Positions 1-5,208 of a stretch of DNA of 6,221 bases are shown here, piece after piece. The notes under the pieces are model-generated. The model ran no database searches, had not been told where the DNA came from, and saw nothing but the letters and a program-made list of their open reading frames with translations. Numbering within the stretch: position 1 is the first letter of the stretch; the number at the start of each line of letters is the position of its first letter. The position numbers and the translations under genes were made by a program. This DNA is from an uncultured Bacteroidales bacterium (lineage in GTDB: Bacteria > Bacteroidota > Bacteroidia > Bacteroidales > UBA932): contig CAMEBJ010000078.1 of the NCBI GenBank assembly GCA_945912085.1, positions 1 through 6,221 of the forward strand. Direction: 5' to 3'.

Positions 1-313
1 CCTCTTTTTGTTTCCTGGCAAGTTCGGAATTCTGCTGATTGAGTGAATTCTCTTTCTGCCTTATGCGGTTTTCAGCATCGTGGATCTGATTGTTTTTCTC
101 GTTGATGTACTGCTCGTGCTCGCTCTTGAGCTGGAGGAATTTCTCTTTTGCCTGGTAGATTTTTTCCTTCTTGATGCTTTCAGCCTCAATCCTGGCCTTT
201 TCGAGGATTTCCTCTCTCTTTCCTTTCAGAATGATCTTACGGACGGCAATATACGCCCCTAATGCTATGATAGCGCCGGCCAGGGCCGACAAAGTGTAAA
301 ATAAGATTTCCAT
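1..313 (-). CDS. rny: Ribonuclease Y, N-terminal part (runs off left edge)
   Basis: The minus strand starts with ATG at 313-311 and stays open for 104 codons to the window edge, so only the N-terminus is visible. The protein begins MEILFYTLSALAGAIIALGA, a single membrane-spanning segment at about residues 3-25. A basic stretch follows (RKIILKGKREE), then a long charged coiled coil rich in Glu, Lys and Gln (about residues 32-104) with the phrase EKARIEAESIKKEK. This layout of membrane anchor plus long coiled coil is that of RNase Y, the membrane-bound endoribonuclease that initiates mRNA decay. Its KH and HD catalytic domains would lie beyond the left edge. The start follows an A/T-rich leader without a Shine-Dalgarno sequence, common in Bacteroidota. 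It lies about 90 bases after the 6S RNA gene on the same strand. Other membrane-anchored coiled-coil proteins are possible, but the N-terminal pattern and the zapA neighbourhood favour rny. Confidence 0.85.
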   Translation of the reverse strand, partial: MEILFYTLSALAGAIIALGAYIAVRKIILKGKREEILEKARIEAESIKKEKIYQAKEKFLQLKSEHEQYINEKNNQIHDAENRIRQKENSLNQQNSELARKQKE

Positions 314-356
314 ATAAGTTTTTATATATAAATAGTTTTTCTTTCCATAAATAGAC

Positions 357-390
357 GACGACTGGTCAGCCGTGAAGCCGATCAGTCGTC
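357..390 (-). terminator. Terminator-like hairpin after the 6S RNA gene
   Basis: Positions 357-364 (GACGACTG) and 383-390 (CAGTCGTC) form a perfect 8-bp stem. It extends inward by about six more pairs with one mismatch (365-370 with 377-382) around a 6-base loop. On the minus strand the hairpin is followed by a modest T-rich tract (TCTATTTAT), while on the plus strand it is followed by A-rich sequence. It therefore fits a minus-strand terminator ending the 6S/zapA transcript before rny. The weak U-tract leaves some readthrough into rny possible. Confidence 0.6.
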
Positions 391-402
391 AGAAAATTCA
401 AA

Positions 403-584
403 AGCCGTTAGCCTGGTTGTCAGAAAATCTTAAAAAATTAAGATTTGGGCTCCGGAACAGTTCAGAAATCCTCCGTCCCCTGATGGGAATCCCTCTTGTG
501 AGGTCAAATAGGCCTGTCTTCCCTTTCCGAGAAACCCGGTTACTTGATTGGTGTTGATTTCAGCAAACTAAGTAACTAACGGCT
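403..584 (-). ncRNA. ssrS: 6S RNA
   Basis: No gene is encoded in the 269 bases between rny and zapA, but the minus strand folds like 6S RNA, which binds the housekeeping RNA polymerase holoenzyme as a promoter mimic. A perfect 9-bp closing stem pairs 576-584 with 403-411, delimiting about 182 nt, close to the E. coli 6S length. Inside lies a large open region, then an upper stem pairing 525-537 with 447-457 (11 pairs, two bulged U). Further inward are 519-523/485-489 and a terminal CCTC-ACAA-GAGG hairpin (492-503). The 3' side of the open region carries a strong small hairpin (425-433 with 438-446), as E. coli 6S does. The gene sits directly after zapA, the classic 6S neighbour in gammaproteobacteria, and ends near a terminator hairpin. 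The ends are inferred from the closing stem. The 5' end overlaps the zapA stop codon. Confidence 0.8.
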
Positions 585-870
585 ATTTCCCAATATCTTC
601 AAGATAACTTTCAGTGTCATCTTTCAATTGCCGGACCTCGGATTCAAAGTCCCTGACACTTTGGTGGAGCCTCATACACTCCATGCCTATATTAAGTGCC
701 ACAAGAGACAGGATATCAATCATTTCCCTCTTCTGCATCCGTGACTGGTAGGCGTCAATCATCCTGTTGATTTCATCTGCCGCCTTTCTCATCATCTCCT
801 CTTGTGCCGAATCCGCAGATTTCAGATTGTATGTCCTTTCTGAAATGCGTATCTTGATTTTCTGTTCCAT
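583..870 (-). CDS. zapA: Cell division protein ZapA
   Basis: A 95-residue protein starting MEQKIKIRISERTYNLK. This is the short beta-rich N-terminal half of ZapA (the I-x-I-x-I and Y-x-L pattern), followed by AAxEINRMIDAY and a long helix with DILSLVALNIGMEC, the ZapA dimerisation region, and a charged coiled-coil tail. ZapA binds FtsZ, bundles its protofilaments and stabilises the Z-ring at midcell. I chose ATG at 870 rather than the in-frame ATG at 897. The ZapA fold begins there, a GGAGG lies 7 bases upstream, and the ATG overlaps the stop of the preceding gene (TGATG), which suggests translational coupling. The length is typical of the family. The 6S RNA gene begins at its stop codon, so zapA's 3' end likely carries the 6S promoter. 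Confidence 0.88.
   Translation of the reverse strand: MEQKIKIRISERTYNLKSADSAQEEMMRKAADEINRMIDAYQSRMQKREMIDILSLVALNIGMECMRLHQSVRDFESEVRQLKDDTESYLEDIGK
600..627 (-). promoter_or_regulatory. Candidate 6S RNA promoter inside the 3' end of zapA
   Basis: On the minus strand a TTG (627-625) is followed after 18 bases by TATCTTG (606-600), close to the Bacteroidota -33 TTTG and -7 TAnnTTTG boxes. Transcription would start about 6-16 bases before or at the 6S closing stem, near 594-584. The boxes are imperfect and lie in coding sequence, so the 6S RNA could instead be processed from the longer zapA transcript. Confidence 0.35.
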
Positions 871-1148
871 CACTGGCCCTCCATCAATTTGATGCACCTG
901 TCAATATCCCTTATAATCCCGTCAATCTTCCTCCTGGCTTCCACATTCCTTTCTCCGTCACTCCCGAGGAACGCCCCGGCAAGTCCGAGGTTGTCAATCT
1001 TTTTTTCCAACTCTTCAATCTGCTTCTTGTAGCCCGTGATCTTGTCGCCTGTCGCCTTCAACTCTTCCCTGAGAACCCTGTTTTCCTCCTTCTCCGATTC
1101 GTAGGCCGCCATAAGTCTGCGGAAATTATTTCTGACTTCTTCAAGCAT
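870..1148 (-). CDS. Small coiled-coil protein upstream of zapA (ZapB-like)
   Basis: A 92-residue acidic/basic protein with no signal peptide or membrane segment. Residues 5-54 are a continuous predicted coiled coil (KEENRVLREELK, KKQIEELEKKIDNL). A short Gly/Ala-containing break follows (LAGAFLGSDGERN), then a conserved-looking C-terminal helix (ARRKIDGIIRDIDRCIKLM). Small proteins of this shape are commonly found just before zapA in Bacteroidota; I recognise the family, but its function is not established to my knowledge. Size, coiled coil and coupling to zapA suggest a divisome partner of ZapA, comparable in role to ZapB of proteobacteria; this is inference. The ATG at 1148 follows AAGG closely, and the stop overlaps the zapA start by one base (TGATG). 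The gene is transcribed from the promoter at 1174-1204. Confidence 0.75.
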   Translation of the reverse strand: MLEEVRNNFRRLMAAYESEKEENRVLREELKATGDKITGYKKQIEELEKKIDNLGLAGAFLGSDGERNVEARRKIDGIIRDIDRCIKLMEGQ

Positions 1149-1173
1149 ACCTTAATCAATGAGCCATTTGATG

Positions 1174-1204
1174 CAAAGATAGTGAATATTATTTTAATTC
1201 CAAA
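1174..1204 (-). promoter_or_regulatory. Bacteroidota-type promoter for the coiled-coil/zapA operon
   Basis: On the minus strand TTTG (1204-1201) is followed by exactly 19 bases and then TATCTTTG (1181-1174), a full match to the Bacteroidota primary-sigma consensus TTTG-N19-TAnnTTTG. Transcription should begin near 1168, giving a leader of about 20 bases before the ATG at 1148. The -33 box lies within the last codons of the preceding 2-oxoacid oxidoreductase gamma gene, and the -7 box starts 7 bases after that gene's stop codon. Confidence 0.82.
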
Positions 1205-1734
1205 ACAGATTTCATTCCTTCGTCAATCGCCCTGCGGTTGAGAGTAATCAGTTCGCTGTATCTTGCCGGAATGCATTTCCCGAGTCCCCTGTCAACGTTC
1301 TCAAGCGAGACAATGGGCTTGAGTGCAAGGAAACCTCCGAGCACAGCCATATTGTAAACCTTGGAATTGCCAACGGAAGCCGCTACGTCAATTGCCGGAA
1401 TCTGCGCTATCCTGATGTCTTTCCTCTGGGGATGCCTTGTGATTCCGCTCGGGTCGTAGAGCAGGAGGCCTCCCGGTTTTACGGAACTCTCAAACTTGTC
1501 CATCGACTGCTGGTTGAGAATGATGGCTGTGTCATATCTGGTGACAATCGGTGAGCCTATCTTGCTGTCGCTCAGAATCACACAGACATTTGCCGTTCCT
1601 CCGCGCATCTCCGGTCCGTAAGAAGGCATCCAGGTTACTTCCATATCCTGCATAATTGCAGAGTATGCCAGAATCTTTCCCATCGAGAGCACGCCTTGCC
1701 CTCCGAATCCCGCTATGATAATCTCTTCTTTCAT
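1189..1734 (-). CDS. 2-oxoacid:ferredoxin oxidoreductase, gamma subunit
   Basis: A 181-residue cytoplasmic protein of the pyruvate/ketoisovalerate oxidoreductase catalytic (gamma) family. It opens with a Rossmann-like glycine motif, IAGFGGQGV (residues 7-15), and carries the family signature PSYGPEMRGGTA (37-48). The IGSPIV segment and the NMAVLGGFLAL helix are also typical. The gamma subunit packs against the alpha and beta subunits in the complex that oxidatively decarboxylates a 2-oxoacid with CoA and ferredoxin. The length is usual for a separate gamma subunit; in some relatives it is fused to alpha. It is the last gene of the operon, 12 bases after the beta subunit. No terminator hairpin follows. 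Instead the next operon's promoter overlaps its 3' end. Ketoisovalerate (VorG/VorC-like) and 2-oxoglutarate (KorC-like) specificities cannot be separated from this subunit. Confidence 0.9.
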   Translation of the reverse strand: MKEEIIIAGFGGQGVLSMGKILAYSAIMQDMEVTWMPSYGPEMRGGTANVCVILSDSKIGSPIVTRYDTAIILNQQSMDKFESSVKPGGLLLYDPSGITRHPQRKDIRIAQIPAIDVAASVGNSKVYNMAVLGGFLALKPIVSLENVDRGLGKCIPARYSELITLNRRAIDEGMKSVLELK

Positions 1735-1746
1735 TGTGTTTTCCGT

Positions 1747-2517
1747 TTATTTTTTGAGAATGTCCTTGATGTCTCCTATAGGATATTTCGCGAACATGTT
1801 TTCAGTCATCCACTTGTTGGCCTCCACCGGGCTCATCTTCCATCCGGAGTTGCAGGTGGAGACAATCTCGACGAATGACAGCCCGATGCCTTTACCGCTG
1901 TATTCGAATGCCTTGCGGATTGCAGCCTTTGCCTTTCTTGCCGCAGCTGCCGTGTGAACCGACTGCCTTGTGATGAAGGCTGTCCCGTCAAGATGTGCAA
2001 TCATATCCGCCACCACGAGAGGGAATCCGTTGAGTTTAGGGTCGCGGCCGTAAGGAGTTGTCGCCGTCTTCATCCCAAGAAGGGTGGTAGGGGCCATCTG
2101 GCCGCCGGTCATACCGTATATTCCGTTGTTTATGAATATTACAACTATGTTTTCGCCCCTTGCGCAGGCATGGATGATTTCAGCGGTTCCGATGGATGCC
2201 AGGTCGCCGTCTCCCTGGTAGGTGAAGACATATTTGTCAGGGCAGAGCCTCTTTGTCGCCGTTGCAAGTGCCGGAGCCCTTCCGTGAGCGGCTTCCTGCC
2301 AGTCGATATCAATATAGTTGTAGGCAAAGACTGAGCATCCCACAGGGCTGATTCCGATGGTGCGGTCCTGTATGCCCATCTCATCTATGACCTCTGCGAG
2401 AAGTTTGTGCACAGTTCCGTGTGAGCAGCCCGGACAGTAGTGCATTACTGTGTCTGTCAGAAGTGTCGGCCTTTTGTAAACTATGTTCTCAGGCCTTTTT
2501 ATATCTTCGATGTTCAT
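1747..2517 (-). CDS. 2-oxoacid:ferredoxin oxidoreductase, beta (TPP-binding) subunit
   Basis: A 256-residue protein matching the TPP-binding subunit of 2-oxoacid:ferredoxin oxidoreductases. Thiamine diphosphate and Mg binding is shown by GDGD (102-105) and NNGIYGMTGGQ (130-140). Cysteines 28 and 31 (CPGCSHG), 61 (PVGCS) and 222 (STCNSGW) have the spacing expected for the single [4Fe-4S] cluster held by the beta subunit in archaeal relatives, so the cluster should be intact. This subunit does the chemistry: the TPP ylide attacks the 2-oxoacid, CO2 leaves, and electrons pass through the iron-sulfur clusters to ferredoxin while CoA takes the acyl group. A GAAGG precedes the ATG, which lies 8 bases after the alpha stop codon. 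The Leu-Leu-Gly-Met region after the TPP motif resembles branched-chain/2-oxoglutarate enzymes rather than pyruvate enzymes, a weak hint only. Confidence 0.93.
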   Translation of the reverse strand: MNIEDIKRPENIVYKRPTLLTDTVMHYCPGCSHGTVHKLLAEVIDEMGIQDRTIGISPVGCSVFAYNYIDIDWQEAAHGRAPALATATKRLCPDKYVFTYQGDGDLASIGTAEIIHACARGENIVVIFINNGIYGMTGGQMAPTTLLGMKTATTPYGRDPKLNGFPLVVADMIAHLDGTAFITRQSVHTAAAARKAKAAIRKAFEYSGKGIGLSFVEIVSTCNSGWKMSPVEANKWMTENMFAKYPIGDIKDILKK

Positions 2518-2525
2518 ATTCCTTC

Positions 2526-3611
2526 CTATTTCAGATTATTGAATTTCTTGAATTCAGCGACAATTTCCTCAGGTGTGAAGATGTTTCCTCCCTGCCTTCC
2601 GTAGAAACCTACAGGACAGGATGTTCCTGCTGCAGCAAGCCTGATGTCCTCGACCATCTGACCGAGGTTGAGTTCAATGCTCATTATGCTCTTAACTCTT
2701 TTTGCGAGAGCGGCTATCTCATTCTCAGGGAATGGGAAAAGGGTGATTGGCCTGAGCAGACCTGCCTTGATTCCTTCTGCCCGGAGTTCCTCCACTACAG
2801 CCTCGCAGATGCGGGATGCACAGCCGAATGCCACGAGAAGATACTCGGCGTCTTCTGTCTGGAACTCGCTGTACCTTACTTCGTTCCTGCGGATAAGGTC
2901 ATATTTTTCCTTCAGTTTCTGATTGAATTTCTCCTGAATGTCGGAGTCGAGTGAAAGGGAAGTGATGATGTTGCGCTCCCTTGAGGATGGCTTTCCGGTG
3001 GTGGCCCAGGGAGCGACCTGAAGGATTTCCTCAGCGGTGCGTCTCGGTTTTACCGGGTGCATTTCCACCTTCTCCATCATCTGACCGATGATTCCGTCAG
3101 CGAGGATGCCGGCCGGATTGCGGTACTTGAATGCCAGTTCGAATCCCAGGTCCACGAAATCATACATATCCTGTGCTGAGGCAGGTGCCAGAACGATGTT
3201 CCTGTAGTCACCGTGACCGCCGCCCTTGACCACCTGAGTGTAGTCACTCTGGCTTGGCTGGATGGTTCCCAGACCGGGACCTCCTCGCATCACGTCAACA
3301 ACCAGACACGGCAGTTCCGCTCCTGCGATGTAACTGATTCCCTCGCACATCAGGCTGATTCCCGGACTGCTGGAGGATGTCATCACTTTCTTTCCGCAGC
3401 TGGCACCCCCGTAAACCATATTGATGGAGGATGTCTCGCTTTCTGCCTGCAGTACGACCATTCCGGTGCTTTCCCAAGGCTTTTCCTTCATCAGAGTCTC
3501 CATAACTTCGGACTGCGGGGTAATCGGATATCCGAAATACCCGTCAACTCCGTTGCGTATTGCCGAGATGGCAATAGCCTCATTTCCTTTCATCAGAATC
3601 TTCTCAGCCAT
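2526..3611 (-). CDS. vorB: 2-oxoacid:ferredoxin oxidoreductase, alpha subunit (VorB-like, ketoisovalerate type)
   Basis: A 361-residue alpha subunit. Residues 1 to about 230 form the pyrimidine-binding domain with the signature YPITPQSEV (28-36), the conserved Glu of LQAESE, and the glycine-rich DVMRGGPGLG. Residues of about 250-340 form the transketolase C-terminal-like domain (LLVAFGCASRI, LLRPITLFPFPE, ELNLGQM). It completes the active site with the TPP-binding beta subunit. The protein matches what databases commonly call 3-methyl-2-oxobutanoate dehydrogenase subunit VorB. That enzyme turns ketoisovalerate and related branched-chain 2-oxoacids into acyl-CoA, and in gut anaerobes it can also work reductively. 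There is no fused gamma domain, consistent with a separate gamma gene in the operon. Its ATG comes 2 bases after the delta stop codon, so translation is likely coupled. 2-oxoglutarate specificity remains possible. Confidence 0.88.
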   Translation of the reverse strand: MAEKILMKGNEAIAISAIRNGVDGYFGYPITPQSEVMETLMKEKPWESTGMVVLQAESETSSINMVYGGASCGKKVMTSSSSPGISLMCEGISYIAGAELPCLVVDVMRGGPGLGTIQPSQSDYTQVVKGGGHGDYRNIVLAPASAQDMYDFVDLGFELAFKYRNPAGILADGIIGQMMEKVEMHPVKPRRTAEEILQVAPWATTGKPSSRERNIITSLSLDSDIQEKFNQKLKEKYDLIRRNEVRYSEFQTEDAEYLLVAFGCASRICEAVVEELRAEGIKAGLLRPITLFPFPENEIAALAKRVKSIMSIELNLGQMVEDIRLAAAGTSCPVGFYGRQGGNIFTPEEIVAEFKKFNNLK

Positions 3612-3613
3612 AT

Positions 3614-3835
3614 CTATTCGGTTTTAATTCTGTAAACGGTAATGACGGAGTCCGGGCAGACTATTCCGCACGCTCCGCAACCGACACAATTGTCAGAAGA
3701 CATCTCCGCATAGTGGTAGCCTTTCCCGTTCACTGACTTTGAAAGACTTATGCTGGATGTCGGACAGTTAGCGACACAGACACCGCAGCCTTTGCAGTGC
3801 TGAATGTCAATTTCTATTGCTCCTTTGTATGCCAT
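3614..3835 (-). CDS. 2-oxoacid:ferredoxin oxidoreductase, delta (2x[4Fe-4S] ferredoxin-like) subunit
   Basis: A 73-residue bacterial-type ferredoxin. Two complete CxxCxxCxxxCP motifs bind two [4Fe-4S] clusters: Cys14, 17, 20, 24 (CKGCGVCVANCP) and Cys50, 53, 56, 60 (CVGCGACGIVCP). It acts as the delta subunit that carries electrons from the beta-subunit cluster to soluble ferredoxin. It is the first gene of the four-gene operon, and its stop is only 2 bases from the alpha start. Presence of a delta subunit places the enzyme in the four-subunit (VOR/KOR/POR delta) class rather than the two-subunit or single-chain forms. The ATG at 3835 follows AAAAGG almost directly. A standalone ferredoxin is the only real alternative and is unlikely given the context. 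Confidence 0.92.
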   Translation of the reverse strand: MAYKGAIEIDIQHCKGCGVCVANCPTSSISLSKSVNGKGYHYAEMSSDNCVGCGACGIVCPDSVITVYRIKTE

Positions 3836-3862
3836 CCTTTTGTATTTTTATCAAAACTGGTC

Positions 3863-3870
3863 CAAATGTA
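3863..3870 (-). promoter_or_regulatory. -7-like box for the oxidoreductase operon
   Basis: TACATTTG on the minus strand matches TAnnTTTG. It lies 28 bases before the delta-subunit ATG, so transcription would begin near 3857 with a leader of about 20 bases. No TTTG is found at the expected -33 spacing (only GTTA), which might indicate a weak or activator-dependent promoter. Confidence 0.45.
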
Positions 3871-3893
3871 CGAAAATTTAAGGAAAATTTAAC

Positions 3894-3901
3894 TATCTTT
3901 G
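3894..3901 (+). promoter_or_regulatory. -7-like box for the deaminase/phosphorylase operon
   Basis: TATCTTTG matches TAnnTTTG and is identical to the box at 1174-1181 on the other strand. The expected -33 TTTG is absent (CGAA at that spacing). It lies only 10 bases before the first ATG (3912) and 19 before the second in-frame ATG (3921), so the transcript would have a very short leader. Confidence 0.5.
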
Positions 3902-3911
3902 AGAAATTTAT

Positions 3912-5195
3912 ATGACCGATATGGGATCGATTTTGTTGAAAAATATTGTCCTGGACGGGAAAAACGTTGACATCAGCATTGTGTCCGGGAGGTTCCGCAG
4001 CATTGTGCCCTCGGGGACGTTCCCTGTTGGAACTGCTTGTGGGGTAGAGGTTCTCGACTGTTCCGGAATGGTAGCCGTTCCGGGATTTGTGAATATGCAC
4101 ACTCACGCGGCGATGACTCTGATGAGGGGAGTGGGCGAGGACATTGATTTCAGGCATTGGATTGACAGAATCTGGAGAATAGAGGAGAAAATTGATGCCG
4201 AATATGTCTATTGGGCGACAAAGGTGGCCTGCATCGAGATGATAAAGACTGGCACGACCACGTTCAATGACCAGTACTGGTTCCCCCTTCACGGCCACAG
4301 TGCCGCAGCTGAAATGGGACTCAGGTCTGTGGTCTCATACGTTGTCTGTGACAAAAACAACCCGGAGGAGGCTGCCCGCGAGAAGGAACAGATTCAGAGG
4401 ATGTATGAGGAGTCGCTCAAATGGCCGGAACACGCACAGTTCGCCGCTGCCTTCCACGCAATCTATTCGGTGAGCGAGGAGATGATCGTCTGGGTCCACG
4501 AATTTGCCAAAAAGAGGGGACTGAAACTCCACTTCCATCTTTCCGAGACGGAAAACGAAATTGTGGAGTGTCGCAGGAAACACGGCGGGATGACCCCTGT
4601 GGAGTATCTTGACAGTCTTGGAGTGCTTGATTCAGACAGCATTGCAGCTCACACTCTGTGGCTTTCGGAGAATGACATCCGGATTCTGGGAGAACGCAGG
4701 GTCAACTGTGTCCACAATGTCAATTCCAATCTGAAACTGTCTTCCGGCTACAAATTCAGGTACAATGAACTCCGTGACAGCGGTGCGAATGTCTGCATAG
4801 GTACTGACGGATGCGCATCTTCAAACAATCTGGATATGCTTGAGGCGATGAAGACTTCGGCCATCCTGCAGAAGGCCTGGCGCAGGGATCCTGCAGCAAT
4901 GCCGCTCGGGGAGTTGATGGATGCAGCCACGGTGAACGGCGGAAAGGCCCTTGGGCTTGAAGTGGGAAGAATAGAGGAAGGAGCCCTTGCGGATATGCTC
5001 GTCGTTGACACCGAAAGTCCGTTTTTCCTGTCATCCGGTTCGTTCCTGGCAAATTTCATATACTCCGCCCATTCCGACTGCGTCAGGTCCGTAATCTGCA
5101 ACGGAAGGCTCATTATGAAAGACAGAATTGTACCGGGAGAAAAGGAAATACTCGCAAACGCAAGGCGTGTGCTCGGAAAGTTGTCGAAATATTAA
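3912..5195 (+). CDS. MTA/SAH deaminase-type amidohydrolase
   Basis: A 427-residue cytoplasmic amidohydrolase of the TrzA/AtzA/MtaD group, close to 5'-methylthioadenosine/S-adenosylhomocysteine deaminase. The metal site is intact: His63 and His65 ([13 protein letters not shown]), His209 ([10 protein letters not shown]) and Asp299 ([10 protein letters not shown]). Catalytic Glu212 and His247 (AAHTLWL) are present. His182 and Glu92 sit at spacings similar to the substrate-binding residues of Thermotoga MTA/SAH deaminase, as I recall that enzyme. The outer beta-sandwich segments are residues 5-58 and about 370-410 ([15 protein letters not shown]). It would deaminate MTA, SAH or adenosine to the matching inosine derivative plus ammonia. 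The phosphorylase gene 13 bases downstream would cleave that product. The start may be ATG 3912 or ATG 3921 (MGSILLKN); neither has a Shine-Dalgarno sequence. Guanine deaminase or a chlorohydrolase is less likely given the partner gene, but substrate is not proven. Confidence 0.83.
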   Translation: MTDMGSILLKNIVLDGKNVDISIVSGRFRSIVPSGTFPVGTACGVEVLDCSGMVAVPGFVNMHTHAAMTLMRGVGEDIDFRHWIDRIWRIEEKIDAEYVYWATKVACIEMIKTGTTTFNDQYWFPLHGHSAAAEMGLRSVVSYVVCDKNNPEEAAREKEQIQRMYEESLKWPEHAQFAAAFHAIYSVSEEMIVWVHEFAKKRGLKLHFHLSETENEIVECRRKHGGMTPVEYLDSLGVLDSDSIAAHTLWLSENDIRILGERRVNCVHNVNSNLKLSSGYKFRYNELRDSGANVCIGTDGCASSNNLDMLEAMKTSAILQKAWRRDPAAMPLGELMDAATVNGGKALGLEVGRIEEGALADMLVVDTESPFFLSSGSFLANFIYSAHSDCVRSVICNGRLIMKDRIVPGEKEILANARRVLGKLSKY

Positions 5196-5208
5196 ATATT
5201 GTATATAT

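Noticed and set aside
80..262. Plus-strand ORF of 60 codons rich in Leu, Phe and Asp
   Set aside because: It is antisense to the RNase Y coiled coil; Glu/Lys-rich codons on one strand give Leu/Phe-rich codons on the other.
346..353. TATTTATG on the minus strand as a promoter for rny
   Set aside because: It has a mismatch in the -7 box, no TTTG at the -33 distance, and overlaps the tail of the 6S terminator; rny may be read through or use another start.
372..557. Plus-strand ORF of 61 codons between rny and zapA
   Set aside because: It is antisense to the 6S RNA gene, and the sequence is better explained by RNA pairing; no family resemblance or ribosome binding site is visible.
564..571. TTAGTTTG on the minus strand in the 5' side of the 6S bubble, one mismatch from TAnnTTTG, as a promoter mimic
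   Set aside because: If the E. coli geometry holds, the 5' strand acts as template, so a non-template-like box would be expected on the 3' strand; in A/T-rich sequence a 7/8 match is weak.
871..897. Upstream in-frame start of zapA (ATG at 897), adding 9 residues
   Set aside because: It would lie 27 bases inside the preceding gene and add residues not usual for ZapA; the TGATG-coupled ATG with a GGAGG at good spacing is better.
3807..4298. Long minus-strand ORF opposite the deaminase gene
   Set aside because: It has no recognisable family features and overlaps a gene with intact catalytic motifs on the plus strand and the delta-subunit start.
5128..5208. N-terminal extension of 27 residues on the phosphorylase
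   Set aside because: It lies within the deaminase coding region in another frame, and the fold of the family begins at ATG 5209.
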